Origin: Edaphochlamys debaryana
Taxonomy: Eukaryota > Chlorophyta > Chlorophyceae > Chlamydomonadales
Length of the DNA stretch: 64,000 nucleotides
Reading direction: 5' to 3'
NCBI GenBank assembly: GCA_016858145.1
Contig: JAEHOE010000028.1
Span: 682,001-746,000 of the forward strand
The notes under the pieces are model-generated. The model saw nothing but the letters and a program-made list of their open reading frames with translations. It was not told the origin of the DNA and ran no database searches. Positions 52,201-63,682 of the stretch are shown piece by piece (within the stretch, counting starts at the first letter, position 1; the number at the start of each line of letters is the position of its first letter). The position numbers and the translations under genes were made by a program.

Positions 52201-54558
52201 GGACACAGCCGGACTACTGGAAGGCCGGTAGTGCGTAGCACTTCCGGCCATGGGCTTGACAAATACAGGGTCAACAGGGCTGCAATGCAGCGAGTGCGCG
52301 AGGGCGCGACGCGCGGGGGCAACAGCCAGGGTGAGCACCTCCGGGGAAGTGCTTCCAACGTCCCACCTGTACTGCAGCAGCCGCGCCTGGAAGAGCGGCT
52401 CCAGGTCGTACACGTAGACCAGCGGCCGCCTGCGAGTGGCCCGGGGCGGGGGCTCCAGGGCCGCGGGCGGCTCCCGCACCACGGACGCCAGCCAGGGGGT
52501 GGTGGGGATGCGGCTGGGCAGCAGCGGGAGGCCGGCCTTGCGCCGGGAGCAGTCGTGGCCGTAGTAGCCGTCGTCGCAGCTGGGAGGGAAGGAGGAGAGT
52601 GGGGAAGAGGGCAGGGAAGTAGCAAGGGTGAAGCCGCTCGGCCTTGTGCCCATGCCGGCGCGAACTAGGCCCCTCCCACTCACACGCAGAACCCTAAGTT
52701 GCAGAACCCGTGCCCGCTGCAGGCCCCGGGGCAGAAGGCTTGAACGGGGTCATCACACGTGGCCCCCCCCAGGTCATCCAGAGTGCACCTGCAGGGAGCA
52801 AGGAAGAACAACAAGGCGAGCAAGAGATCGGCTGGGTGCATCGGCACATGCGTTGGGAGACGCAAGGATTCCAACTGACCCAATGGGCGTTGACTTACCC
52901 CGCAGTCCAGACTGGCTGAGTCACGTTGCAGTAACCCTTTGGGCCGTACACTTGTTCGTACGGGAATTCCCCAAAGGCCTTCTTGCCATCCCAAGTCTGC
53001 GTGGGGATCCCGCAACGTTGGTTAGCGCGGCACCACGCATCCTTACAGCACGAAACATAAAAACATCCGATCAGCATGGAATGCCGTCAGTTGCCCAGCG
53101 AGAGCCTCACCGTGGTGGGTGCCATGTGGAAGGTGATGAGGGGCCGCCCCCGCCTGATGGGGGGAGTGCCGGGCGGGGAGCCCTCGGGCGCCGGGATGCG
53201 ACCCATGGGACCGTCTGGGGGGCCGGAGACGTCAACAAATCGAGAGTCAGGACACGACACGGCCCCCTCCTCCCGGCACTCAGCCTGCGCTCGAAGTGGC
53301 CCCAGTGACCCCAGTGGCCCCCAAGCGCCCTGCCCGCCGCCGCTCCCACCGCAGTAGCAGATCGCCAGGTCGTCATCGCACACGCCTGCAGCGCACAGCG
53401 CACAGGGCCGCGCGCGGGGTACAGGTTTGCTGCCGTCAGCTGACCAACCGAGGGACCGGAGGTTGGGTGTTCAGCACTCAGGCGCTGGCCCGCATGACTA
53501 CAAGCTTGCCCCTCCAGACTACTCAAGACACCCTGGGCAGCAGACCACCGCGCCATGCGGTTTTCCGCCGGCGCAGGTACATCTCCGGGTGCTATGTCCA
53601 CGGCTTGGCCACGGCCACCCACCTGCGCAGCGGCTGTAGGGCGGCCATGAGATCCCCACTGGTGACGTCCAGTCCAGGTCCCGTTTGTCGGGGCCTATGA
53701 ACGAGGCCGGCTCTGTGGAGGGGTCCTCCGGAGTCCTGTGTGGGGCAGCGGCTGCGGGTAGATAATATGGCTTGAGGTGCCTAGCCCAACAGGCTGTCGC
53801 CTTGACAGAGGCAGAAGGCGTTGAGGCTCACCCACCTGAGCCGGTTGGTGCAGGGCCTCTTCTGTGGCGTGGTGCAGTCCCGCCCCGTCCACCCCGCCGT
53901 GCACTCGCACAGGCCCGTGTCGTGGTTGCAGCGACCCGCTCTGCTGCAGGGGGGATCGCACTCCGTGCTGCCGCGGGGGGCGGGCTTCCAGGCAACCGGC
54001 TGCGGTGACGGGCGGGCAGACAGGTGGCGGGTAAGGGCCAGGGGTCGGTCCCCACAAGCGGGTTGGCACGGGTTGGCAGGCAGGCTCGTACCGGCCGCGC
54101 TGGCCCGCCTTCAACTAGCCTTCCCTCGGGGTCCCCTGCTACACACACGCACCTCCTGTGCCAGGGCGTCCTGGCACCAGCCCCCCTTGGTGACGGAGCA
54201 CCTCAGCCCAACCGGTGCGTCCAGCGTCAGGGGGTACTTGCGCTCCTTGCTGTGGACGTGGTGGCCATGCCGGCCATGGTCGCTTTCTGCATCACCGTGC
54301 GCATTGGCTCCAGGTAAGCTGGAAGCTACGTTCGGGCTATGACCCTGCTCTGAGGCGGCTCCCTGTCGATTCGTGGTAACGTGGCGGGGAAGGAGCAACC
54401 GTGAAGGGGTTAGGCAGCAATAACCGTGGAGTTGGCGCCTCGTGGGCGACAAACCCGTTGCCTGAACTTCATCCTGAGTTCATCGCGATCCGAAATCTCA
54501 CCAGCTGAAGGGCGAGCGCCAGAAGCAGAAGCCCTGCCAACGTGACCAAGTGCGTCAT
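49224..54558 (-). CDS. Secreted EGF-exostosin glycosyltransferase (GT47-like), gene A
   Basis: Exostosin-family glycosyltransferase, probably acting on Golgi or extracellular-matrix glycans; sugar specificity unknown. About 19 in-phase exons give roughly 790 residues. Exon 1 (54558-54502) is a signal peptide, MTHLVTLAGLLLLALALQL. Cys-rich N-terminal part: KGGWCQDAL (54347-54153), an EGF-like module CDPPCSRAGRCNHDTGLCEC..GWTG (53999-53836), ICYC, TWDGKKAFGEFPYEQVYGPK, and a second EGF-like module CSGHGFCNLGFCVCDDGYYG (52788-52367). Exostosin domain: RRPLVYVYDLEPLFQARLLQ, EYRTFDPEEADYFYVPHYGSC, NTVEWVNATHPFWQRRGGRD, HVFLFTHDEGACWAP, DLVIPAFKQPRHYSESALLG, DVLFFFKGDVGKHR, YSRGVRQK, SYSELLARSVFCLVAGGDGW, SARMEDAVLHGCIPVTIMDG, then ...IMQWLYSRIPHTRG with TGA at 49224-49226. 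One intron starts with gc (GGCAGAAG|gcaagc, near 50359). Head-to-tail with gene B. Confidence 0.9.
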
Positions 54559-55676
54559 GCGACACGCTGGTCCGTCTTGCAACGCATCCAAAGCTGCAGC
54601 ATGCTTGACAACTCAGCTGGGCAACCACGCGTGAGCTATGCCGACCTGCTATGCCTTGTTGAGGATTGCACTTTGCACACGCCGGTTGCTGTCTGCGACC
54701 ACGCTAGTACGTGTGCTGGGCCGATGAAAGTTTACAGATGGCTATGCTGATGTAAGTAGCCAAATGGCTATTATGCTGCGGCGATGTTACAGGATGACCC
54801 GCTGGCTCAGCCCGCCCGATCATCCCGCCACCGCACCCTCGACTCCCTAGTGTGTCGACCCCAGCACGCACACCCCCCCTTCTCTGGCCCGCTCTCCGTG
54901 CATGGCATCGCACCGCACTGCAACGGCCCCCCTGGTTCCGCTCGTACTTCACATGGTCCGGGTACGGCCGTTTTGCCCCGCCCCCTTTCTTGCTGCGCAG
55001 GTGGCCGCACCAGCTACACCGCCATAGCCCGAGCCCTAGGTTGCCTGCTAGACACCGGCGCGCTGGCCTTCACCGTCCGCCTGTTCACCTCGCTGGCATG
55101 CTATCAAGTCATCGGCCGCTCACGCTCTTCCCCTCCGTCTCTGGGACAACACCTCCACTACCCACAGGTTCGGCTCCGTGGGACGTGGGGACGCTTAGGC
55201 CGCCGTGGGCGCGCACCTCGCGAACGGGCTCGGGCGATGGCGGGCCAGGAGCGGAGGACGCACAGCAGCGGCGCACAGGTAAACGACGAGGTAAGCGGGG
55301 CTTCTCGGGACTTTCCTTCGGTGGAGCCGGCTCGCCAGCCTTTCTCGGTGCACCGACGCGCGGAGCAGCCCGGGGTTACTCTAGGGGGGGACTTTCAGCC
55401 TGGAAGCCACTTTCGGCGACCAGGTACCCCGTTCACAGGCACAGGCATTCTGCGTCGGCCAACATCATGCGACGCCAAACACCGCGGCACTACGCCCCGT
55501 TGTCTATAATAACCCTAGTGTGCTCCACTGAGCCAGTTTATCACACGCAACCATGTAATTGGCATGGCCTCGCCCAAGGTAGTTCGCTTTGCCAGAGAGT
55601 GTCCCCACGGAAGCTGTGCTTGAGGATCTGGCGATCCACGGCACCCTCCGTCCATGCCTGTCCATGCCTGGGCCCC
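54559..55676. other. Spacer between the tandem exostosin genes
   Basis: 5' flank of gene A and 3' flank of gene B. About half of it is the second copy of the dispersed repeat. No further gene is seen. Confidence 0.5.
54976..55517 (+). repeat. Dispersed repeat, copy 2 (about 540 bp)
   Basis: Same orientation as 972-1506 and about 95% alike by eye. It sits between the two tandem exostosin genes. Confidence 0.8.
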
Positions 55677-58600
55677 TCATCCCCGGGTGTGCGGTATCCG
55701 CGAGTACAGCCACTTCATGATCGTCTCAAACGCGTCATCCACCGTGTCGTCGCCCTTGAAGGGCCGGGGGAAGTGCACCGCGCTGTCCTCGGTGCCGCCT
55801 GCTGCCTTGGCTTCGTTGGCCTCACGAAGGGAGCGCAGCTCCCGGGCAAGGCCCGGCAGAGACGCGTACCGGAACCTGGGGGGTAGAAGGGATGTGGGAT
55901 GGAGGAAGGCAGTCAGTCTGGCAAGGACTACAAGGAAAGAGCAGAATGCAATAAGTCCCTGATGACTCGGCCGGGCCGCCCCACGCCCACCTGTGCCACA
56001 CGTGCCCCAAGTGAGCCTGCTTGGCACGCACGCTGCGCTCCGGTACGGCCTGCAGGATCTCCAGGATCCGCCCCACGTCAGCCTCCGCGATCCGCACCGA
56101 GAATAAATCCAGATCCAGGATGGATTCGAACACGGCATGCACCCCGTCCAGGATGATGACGGGGATGCAGCCGTGCAGTACGGCATCCTCCATGCGGGCG
56201 GACCAGCCGTCGCCTGAGGCAGACCAAGGGCAGGCTAAGGGCGCTAGGGGGTTCGCATGCGTGATGTGAGGAGCAGTAGCAGTGCAGCATGAGTGGATTC
56301 AGTGCCCTCATGAGCAGTGGCCGGTAGACGGATTGCGCCCAGGATCAACCGACAGGGCATGGTCTCAGCCCCAAGACCAGGGCAGCAGGTCAATGCAGGG
56401 ACGCACCTCCCGCCACGAGGCAGAACACCGAGCGGGCGAGCAGCTCCGTGTAGCTACCCGCCACGTCAGCATCTTCGCGGTCGCCGATCAGGAACCTGTG
56501 CTTCCCGGCCCAGCCCCCCTCTTGAGACATGTTGTAGATCTGCGCCCGCGGACAGCATGGGGCAACGCACGGAATCAGCACACGTCCAAGCGGTAGCTCA
56601 TCAGGGTTCATGCAGCTTCCGGCCGGCTTGCCTTCTGCCGTACGCCGCGGCTGTAGTGCGGAAAGCGGTGCTTGCCCACGTCACCTTTGAAGAAGAACAG
56701 AAGGTCTGGGGCCAACAATTGAGGTGGCGGCATAAGCAAATTGTTCCGACAGTAGCCAGAGCTTTGCAGGGTGGCACATCCCTCCAACCAACAAGCACCA
56801 GCCAGGCTAAGCACCTACGCTGACACACCGCACCATGCGCCGCAACGGCGCGGTTCGTTGCACATAAGTTCCCACCTCTTTCCCGGGCGGGCTTCCCCAG
56901 CAGAGCGCTCTCGCTGTAGTGCCTGGGCTGCTTGAAGGCGGGAATGACCAGGTCCTGAGGACGGAGGAGAAGCGGCCGGGGGGCACGGGAGGGGGATGGA
57001 GGGAACTTCCATCAGGGCTTGCGGCTGCCGCAAGCACTCGGTCATCCTAGACGACAGGGCCCATGACGCAAGGCCCCAGGCCGTACCTTGTCTGGGTTGT
57101 AGCACGGGTGGCCTCTCGTGTGCACAAGCCATCCCTCGGGCTGGTGGGGGCTCACCACATGCAGCTCCTCGTCGTACTTGTCTGCGCCGTACGCCGTCTG
57201 GGATCTGTGATCGTACGTACGACAAGCCGTCATAGCTCTAGCCGGTACCGCCCGCCGGCACGGCCGCCCGCCGCCCCCTCACGCCGAGCCCGTCCTCTAT
57301 TGTCCTCCCCTCACGCGCGCACGCCCGCCCCCGCGGCCCCCCGATACGTACGGGGCGGAGGCTCACGTGTGGTTTAGCCCCATGCGCCCCCAGTGCGTGA
57401 GCCAAATGGAGTTATTGAGCACGGTGGGCGCCCAGCACGCGCCCTCGTCGTGCGTGAACAGGAACACGTGGTCGCGGCCGCCGCGGCGCTGCCAGAACGG
57501 GTGCGTGGCGTTAATCCACTCCACCGTGTCCATCAGCATGTTGGCCATCTGACGTGGCCGGGGGCCTGGGGATGGCGAGCAGGATAGCAGACGGGTCAAT
57601 TTGGGGGCGAGGTGACACGAAATAGCCCGAGAGCAAGGGTGTGACCCGTTTGTGTTCTCGTTCCTGTCCTTACTTGTTCCTTCAGCGCAATGCTCGCCCA
57701 CTCACCCCCCTGTCCGCGAAACCAAGGCCAGTCCGCCCATTGGTCTGCAGTCGTGCGCAAGAAGCACTTAGTAGTGGCTCATGACGAAACACGGAGAAGA
57801 GGGTGACGCATGTAGCAAATAAACGAATCGCCAAGCCAGCGTCTAGGCGCTTACAGATAGGGAACGGCAGGCAGGACGCTTGGTGGGGCACGTAAAAGAA
57901 GTCAGCCTGTCGGGAAGGTGGGCGTATGGCCAAACATGGGCAATGATGACAGCAGTCCAGTCACATGAGGCCCGGCTGGGCGACTGCTTGAAGGAAGAGC
58001 TTGGTTGGGGCTACCGAACTTTATTTGCACTTGCACCCACCGCCCAACCGCAGCCGCTGGCACCAAACTTGCCCTGCTGCACCGGCCCCACCTCCTCCGG
58101 GTCGAAAGTGCGGTACTCGCTGATGAGGAGGGACTCGTGCAGCAGCGTGTCCGCAGCGTACACCCACTCTTCAGTCCACACGGTTTCGTTCTGAGGTGCC
58201 TTGTGCCGTCGGTGCACGCAGGCTGTTGTGCCAACCCTGCGGAGACAGGCGAAGAAACACCATTACCGCAAACCTGGGATTAAAGGAGAGCGAGCGTCCT
58301 CTCTCATCTGCCGGATGATGGACTTGCCTGTACTGCAGGATCTTGGCCTGGAACAGCGGCTCCAGGTCGTACACGTAGACCAGCGGCCGCCTGCGAGTGG
58401 CCCGGGGCGGGGGCTCCAGGGCCGCGGGCGGCTCCCGCACCACGGACGCCAGCCAGGGGGTGGTGGGGATGCGGCTGGGCAGCAGCGGGAGGCCGGCCTT
58501 GCGCCGGGAGCAGTCGTGGCCGTAGTAGCCGTCGTCGCAGCTGTGAGGGGAAAGGAGGAGAGTGGGGAAGAGGGCAGGGAAGTAGCAAGGGTGAAGCCGC

Positions 58601-61600
58601 TCGGCCTGGTCCCCATGCCGGCGCGAACACCTCTATCTCCAGGCCCCTCCCACTCACACGCAGAACCCTAAGTTGCAGAACCCGTGCCCGCTGCAGGCCC
58701 CGGGGCAGAAGGCTTGAACGGGGTCATCACACGTGAGCCCCCCCAGGTCATCCAGCACCGTGCACCTGCAGGGAGCAAGGAAGAACAACAAGGCGAGCAA
58801 GAGATCGGCTGGGTGCATCTACATATCGGCACATGAATGGCAATACACAGCATAGGCCTATGCTATTCGACAGAGGCACTGCCACCATGCATCCCACAAC
58901 CGAAATCTCTCACAACGCTGTCCAGGCTGGCTTAGTCACGTTGCAGTAACCCTGTGGCCCGTACACACTGTCGTACGGCATAGCTCCGAAGGCCTTCTTG
59001 CCATCCCATGTCTGCGGGTCCCATGCGGCAAGCGAGCAGCTAAGGATGACAGCTACAGTAGTAATGCAAGCGGCAGCCCAAGGATGCGATGGTTACAGTA
59101 GGAACCGCCTCCGAGCACCAGCTGAGAGGGGTTAAGCGTAAAGCGCCACCTACCGGGTATGGGCCTCCATACCAGCACCGCCCCCAGCTGCAGCCAACTG
59201 TTGGTCGTTGACCCACAACGAGGGGGTCGCCGAGGGGAGACCCCTCAAAACTTCTTTTCTGGCGCTTGGCCTACCAAGCGCAAATTTCTGGGAAGCGGTC
59301 TAAGCCCGCGAGCGGGCCGGTGTTCTTTGAAGGGCCAAGGCACGTCCAGGCACGTCGAGGGCCACCACTGACTCACACCACCAGGCACAGCGTCCCAACA
59401 TCCCACCAAAATGCCCCTAGCGTCGCACGGGCAACCAGAGGGCCACCAAGACATCCAGCAGAGCACCACTCGCAGCATGTATGACATCGAACGCAACATC
59501 ACACCTTTCCGCAAAGCCATTCGTCCGGACAGCCCCGCAGATGCCGCACCATGCTAGCTCTGCGTGCGAATGGTTGGGACTTCTATGCGGCGGCACGAGG
59601 GCTGCCGATCGTGGCCTGACGCGGCACAAGGCCCGCCTACCAGCCAACTTAGCTGACACCCTATGGCTCAGATGAGCGTAGTAGTGCGACCACGACCGGA
59701 CGTGCGAGGAGACATAGTACGCCGCCTTCAAGCTTGAGTCCCAGAGCTCGCCCTTACATGCAGTCTCTCCGCTAGCCGTCCATAGCATCCAACAAGCGAG
59801 AATGAAGATCATCTGGCCGACGGAGGTGTCAGTCCGCGGTCGCTCCTCGATGCGTGCGACTTTCTGGCTGCGGCCCCGCCGAGGCGGGGCCGCAGGTATG
59901 TTCTGTGTGTGTTCTGTGTGTTCTGTGTTCTGTGTTCTGTGTGTGCCCTACCGTGCCCTACCGTGCCTTAACTAGATATATAGCAACGGCTGAAGGACTG
60001 CTAGGCATCTGTCCACTTACTACCGTTGAGGGAGCGAAGTGGCGAGTGAGCAGCGGCCGCCCGCGCTTGATGGGGGGAGTGCCGGGCGGTGAACCCTCGG
60101 GCGCCGGGATGCGACCCATGGGACCGTCTGGGGGGCCGGAGGGGGGCAGCGTTCTGAGTTCTTGCCACACCGACGGAGGAACCAGTCAAGGGTTACCCCA
60201 GATGTCTAACCGTCATGACTGACGGGTGGATGGGAGAATGAAGGCGAAAGGACGGAGTCTGTTTCAGGGTTCAGGGAGGAGGCAGAACCCTGAGCCTGCT
60301 GCAGGCAACGCCCTACGGCCACGGGCCTCCCGGCAGTCGCAGCCACCCACCGCAGTAGCAGATGGCCGTGTCATCATCACAGATCCCTTGTGGGAGGCAA
60401 GGCAATGATAAGCCCGAGAAGCACAAACATTGTGAGCTCAGAGCACGAGCGGCTGGGCTTGATAGCAGCGTTCGTTAAGGCCCGGTGCACAGGTTCTGAG
60501 GGATAGGAAGCTGCGTCAAAGGTCTGAGGCCTCTCGCCCGCTATGACATTGGCAAAGGTACGCCTCCTTGGACACGGCTTACCCGCCTAAGTGAGGTGCA
60601 GCGCGCTGCCAATGCGTCAATGCGATGCTGAGGCGCCGGGACGCAAGGACGCAGGGACTCCGCACAGCCCCTCGGTGGGCCCCCTCCATCCGGGTTCCGG
60701 CGGGGGATGGGGCAAGCACACCCGCTGCCCACCCACCTGCGCAGCGGCTGTAGGGCGACAACCATATTCCGATCTCTGAAGTCCAGTTAAGGTCCCGTTT
60801 GTCGGGGCCTATGAACGAGGCTGGCACCGTAGAGGGGTCCTCGGGGCTCCTGTGAGGGGGCAGCAAGAGGGATGGCTTGACGTCGACGTCTTTACATTGT
60901 CGACATTATCTCGCATAGAGACAAGGCGTTGGGGCTCGCCCACCTGAGCCGGTTGGTGCAGGGCCTCTTCTGTGGCGTGGTGCAGTCCCACCCCGTCCAC
61001 CCCGCCGTGCACTCGCACAGGCCCGTGTCGTGGTTGCAGCGACCCGCTCTGCTGCAGGGCGGATCGCACTCCGTGCTGCCGCGGGGGGCGGGCTTCCAGG
61101 CAACCGGCTGCGGTGACGGGCGGGCAGACAGGTGGCGGGTGAGGGGCCGGGGTTGGTGCCCACAAGCGGGTTGGCACGGGTTGGCAGGCAGGCTCGTACC
61201 GGCCGCGCTGGCCCGCCTTCCACTAGCCTTCCCTCGGGGTCGCCTGCTGCACACACGCACCTCCTGTGCCAAAGCATCCTCGCACCAGCCCCCCTTTGTG
61301 ACGGAGCACCTCAGCCCAACGGGTGCGTCCAGCGTCAGGGGGTACTTGCGCTCCTTGCTGTGGACGTGGTGGCCATGCCGGCTGCCGTTCAAGCCTGTCA
61401 GGCCCTGCAGCCTACGGGAGCCTGCGTGCCTGGTGTATGCGTCGCTGCCGCTGCGGGACTCCAGAGCCGCGGCCTTGGAGGCAGGAGGAGGTTGATGAGG
61501 GCAGGGGCTCACTCACGGAGAGCACTCAGCAGACGGCTATCTACCCAGAAGGACGCATACCAGGAGCGCAGCTGTCCGTAGAAGTAGTAGAAGTAGAGCC

Positions 61601-61647
61601 CACGCCCGCAATACCCGCAGGCGTGCGGTGGTCCGTCGGCCGAACAT
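55677..61647 (-). CDS. EGF-exostosin glycosyltransferase (GT47-like), gene B, signal-anchor type
   Basis: Tandem paralog of gene A with the same exon order and phases and no break seen. Exon 1 (61647-61561) differs: a basic start (MFGRRTTARLRVLRAW) then a Leu-rich membrane stretch (ALLLLLLRTAALL), which fits a type II Golgi signal anchor better than a cleaved peptide. Then KGGWCEDALAQE, EGF-like CDPPCSRAGRCNHDTGLCEC (61106-60950 region), GPDKRDLNWTSEIG, ICDDDTAICYC, TWDGKKAFGAMPYDSVYGPQ (59014-58924), CSGHGFCNLGFC, and the exostosin domain: RRPLVYVYDLEPLFQAKILQ, EYRTFDPEEADFFYVPHQAS, HVFLFTHDEGACWAPTVLNN, FFFKGDVGKHRFPHYSRGVR, IYNMSQEGGWAGKHRFLIGD, MEDAVLHGCIPVIILDGVHA, and ...IMKWLYSRIPHTRG with TGA at 55677-55679. 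The GC-AG intron after GGCAGAAG is conserved (near 56629). One intron, about 59015-60030, is nearly nine times longer than its counterpart in gene A. Confidence 0.9.
59417..59812 (-). CDS. Unrecognised ORF within the gene B intron
   Basis: 131 codons from an ATG at 59812, the same strand as gene B. The start resembles a signal peptide and residue use is mixed, unlike the compositional frames elsewhere. No homolog or domain is recognised and no ribosome or splice context supports it. It may be chance, an alternative exon or part of an inserted element. Confidence 0.2.
   Translation of the reverse strand: MIFILACWMLWTASGETACKGELWDSSLKAAYYVSSHVRSWSHYYAHLSHRVSAKLAGRRALCRVRPRSAALVPPHRSPNHSHAELAWCGICGAVRTNGFAERCDVAFDVIHAASGALLDVLVALWLPVRR
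59867..59894. repeat. Perfect 13-bp inverted repeat
   Basis: CTGCGGCCCCGCC, two bases (GA), then GGCGGGGCCGCAG: a strong hairpin in RNA of either strand, lying in the expanded gene B intron. Confidence 0.9.
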
Positions 61648-62011
61648 TTATGCAGGCCGGTCGCAACGAACTACTCCTCTCCAAATCACTGAAGACGCAA
61701 TGGCGATGGCGCTACAACTACTCGTATAGGAAGGGGGGCGAACCGCGCTGCGCGTCGCTGCGCTGCGCACAAGGAGTGCGTACGTGCCCCCGCCCGGCCG
61801 GCACCGTCGTCACTGCCCCCTGAGCTGTGCTCTCGACTACCTCTCCAGTAGATAAAGGGAGCTGAAGCTGAGGCAAATCGCTTCTTGTTACAGTACATAC
61901 AGTCGCGATTCACGCACGTCTGACCCGGCGCTGCCCTGCCTTGCTTTTAACAATGCGCAGTAGTGAGTCGTCACTCTAAGAGTACATGTCTAACTCGTCC
62001 TGAAGTGTAAA

Positions 62012-62055
62012 GCCCTGTGTGCGGATCGCATGCTCCCATATCTTCATGCCGCCGC
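62012..62055 (+). repeat. Short repeat shared with 63628-63682
   Basis: AAGCCCTGTGTGC..ATC.CATGCTCCC followed by ATCTT(T)CATGC appears in both places, about 1.6 kb apart, in the same orientation. Confidence 0.65.
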
Positions 62056-62922
62056 TTCTAGGCGCTGCATTGGCAATGTACTCCGCACGACTGTGCTCTG
62101 ACTGTGCTCTGCGACGACGGGTACAGTGTTTATCTACGGCGGGACGAGGCAGGTACCTCCGTCCAGATGTGTGTAGAAATCAATTACGATACACATACCT
62201 AACTAGTCTGGGACTAGTCCTAACTAGATGATGATGTTTACGTACAGAACCTTGGCTGCAAGTAAGTTTAAACGAGCCAAAAGGCTCAGCAAAATACAGG
62301 CGGCGGGTTCCACTACGTCTGCCCCTACTGCCCCCCCCCAGGCTCCGTAGCATCCGGCTGGTCCCCATCCCAAACTGATCCTATGTGCTCGTTATGCATC
62401 TATAGGCCAGTTCCAGGCCTTCGGGGGCTTAGGAGCGGTCGGTCGCGGGCGCATGTCGGCCGGCATTCTTGGGCGGGCGACCTCCGCGAAAGTCGCCATA
62501 ACCCTCTCGGTTGCTGTCATGAGTCAAAAGAAGCCGTATGAGAGTAGCGTGGTTCTTAAACGAGCTCGCGGTGGTCGCTGCTGCTGACCGTCAGTCGTCA
62601 ATAACCAACAGTCCGTTCTGGGCATCGCGTTCTGGGCATCGCGAGCTTCAATTGTGAAGGGCGCGCGGAAAATCGGCGGCCGGAAACCCCTACCCGACCT
62701 CGGTCCGACCGTGCCGAACGAACCCGCCGATCGACCCGCCCCTCGATCGGACGGAAACGGCGGTCCCCGATATCCCCGATCCCCGATAACAGGTCCCAGA
62801 TATAAAATGTCAAGGATGCCAACTTGACGATTTGTATCCTGGTATGCTTAGGGGCCCGGAGTGTATGTGGGGACCAGGGGCGGGCCGGAGTGGAACCCGC
62901 CTGGCAAAACATCGATGCTTGG

Positions 62923-62965
62923 GGGCGGAAACCGAGGGCTAAGCCAGCCCCCAACCCGATCTGTT
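62923..62965 (+). repeat. Short dispersed repeat, copy 2
   Basis: Matches 37058-37100 over about 42 bp (GAGGGCTAAGCCAGCCCCC, ACCCGATCTG), including the short GGGGGC/GCCCCC inverted repeat. Confidence 0.65.
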
Positions 62966-63627
62966 ACGCGACCCATCCACCTCTTCAATCGTGGGCGCAC
63001 TACATTCCAACCTGGCTTCAAAGCGTTGATAGCAGCTTCTTTGTCTCTATGGCACCTCGCGGCCAGCCCGCGGCGGGGCCTGTTGGTCCCCGCGGGAGAA
63101 TTTGTGGTGCTATGCGGACTAAGCTGTAATCAGCAAACTACCCCACCGTGTTGAGTACACGCCAGGTTCAGCCTTCGGGCCTGTTAGGCCTGTATGTGGT
63201 CGGGATGATGGTCCATCGAGCACGCGCGAAGTCCGGCAAGTGCAATGTGCTGCGACTACCCTTAGAAAAACTTACAAGGTTACAACACTGCGCCCGAGCA
63301 AGCGGGGAGGAACGCCCAAACATGTCACGGAGCATGTTCGAGCGGGGTCGATAACAAGTTTGCCTGCCCTCAACTACATGAGAAGGAGGTAAGCAAACTC
63401 AAGCTTGTGGCGTCGCGGGCTGGGCTGCTGGGCGTGAATGAAACACACACATCTCACTTCACATGGCGGGGCAGCAATCCAAAACGAGCGAGCGGGGTCG
63501 TTTCCCTACAAAATGAGAATGATCGCTCGGTCGCAATCAAGTAAGAAATGCGTCCTCGTCCCCAAGTTGTTGGGGTTTTTAACACGCGCGGCACCTATCA
63601 CCGCTCGTGCCTCTCCCGTGCCTAGTC

Positions 63628-63682
63628 CCGAAGTATCAAGCCCTGTGTGCTTATCACATGCTCCCGACATCTTTCATGCATT
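63628..63682 (+). repeat. Short repeat shared with 62012-62055
   Basis: See the partner entry; same orientation, with a few substitutions and small indels. Confidence 0.65.

Larger units (their letters stand above)
59015..60030 (-). other. Expanded intron with hairpins and an ORF in gene B
   Basis: The matching intron in gene A is about 115 bp; here it is about 1 kb, so roughly 900 bp was gained or lost. It contains perfect short inverted repeats: GCGCTTGGCCTACCAAGCGC (59262-59281), GCCCGCGAGCGGGC (about 59308-59321) and CTGCGGCCCCGCC-GA-GGCGGGGCCGCAG (about 59867-59894). A TTCTGTG/TTCTGTGTG simple repeat lies at 59900-59945. A 131-codon minus-strand frame (59417-59812) starts MIFILACWMLWTASGETA; I do not recognise it. 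Confidence 0.6.
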
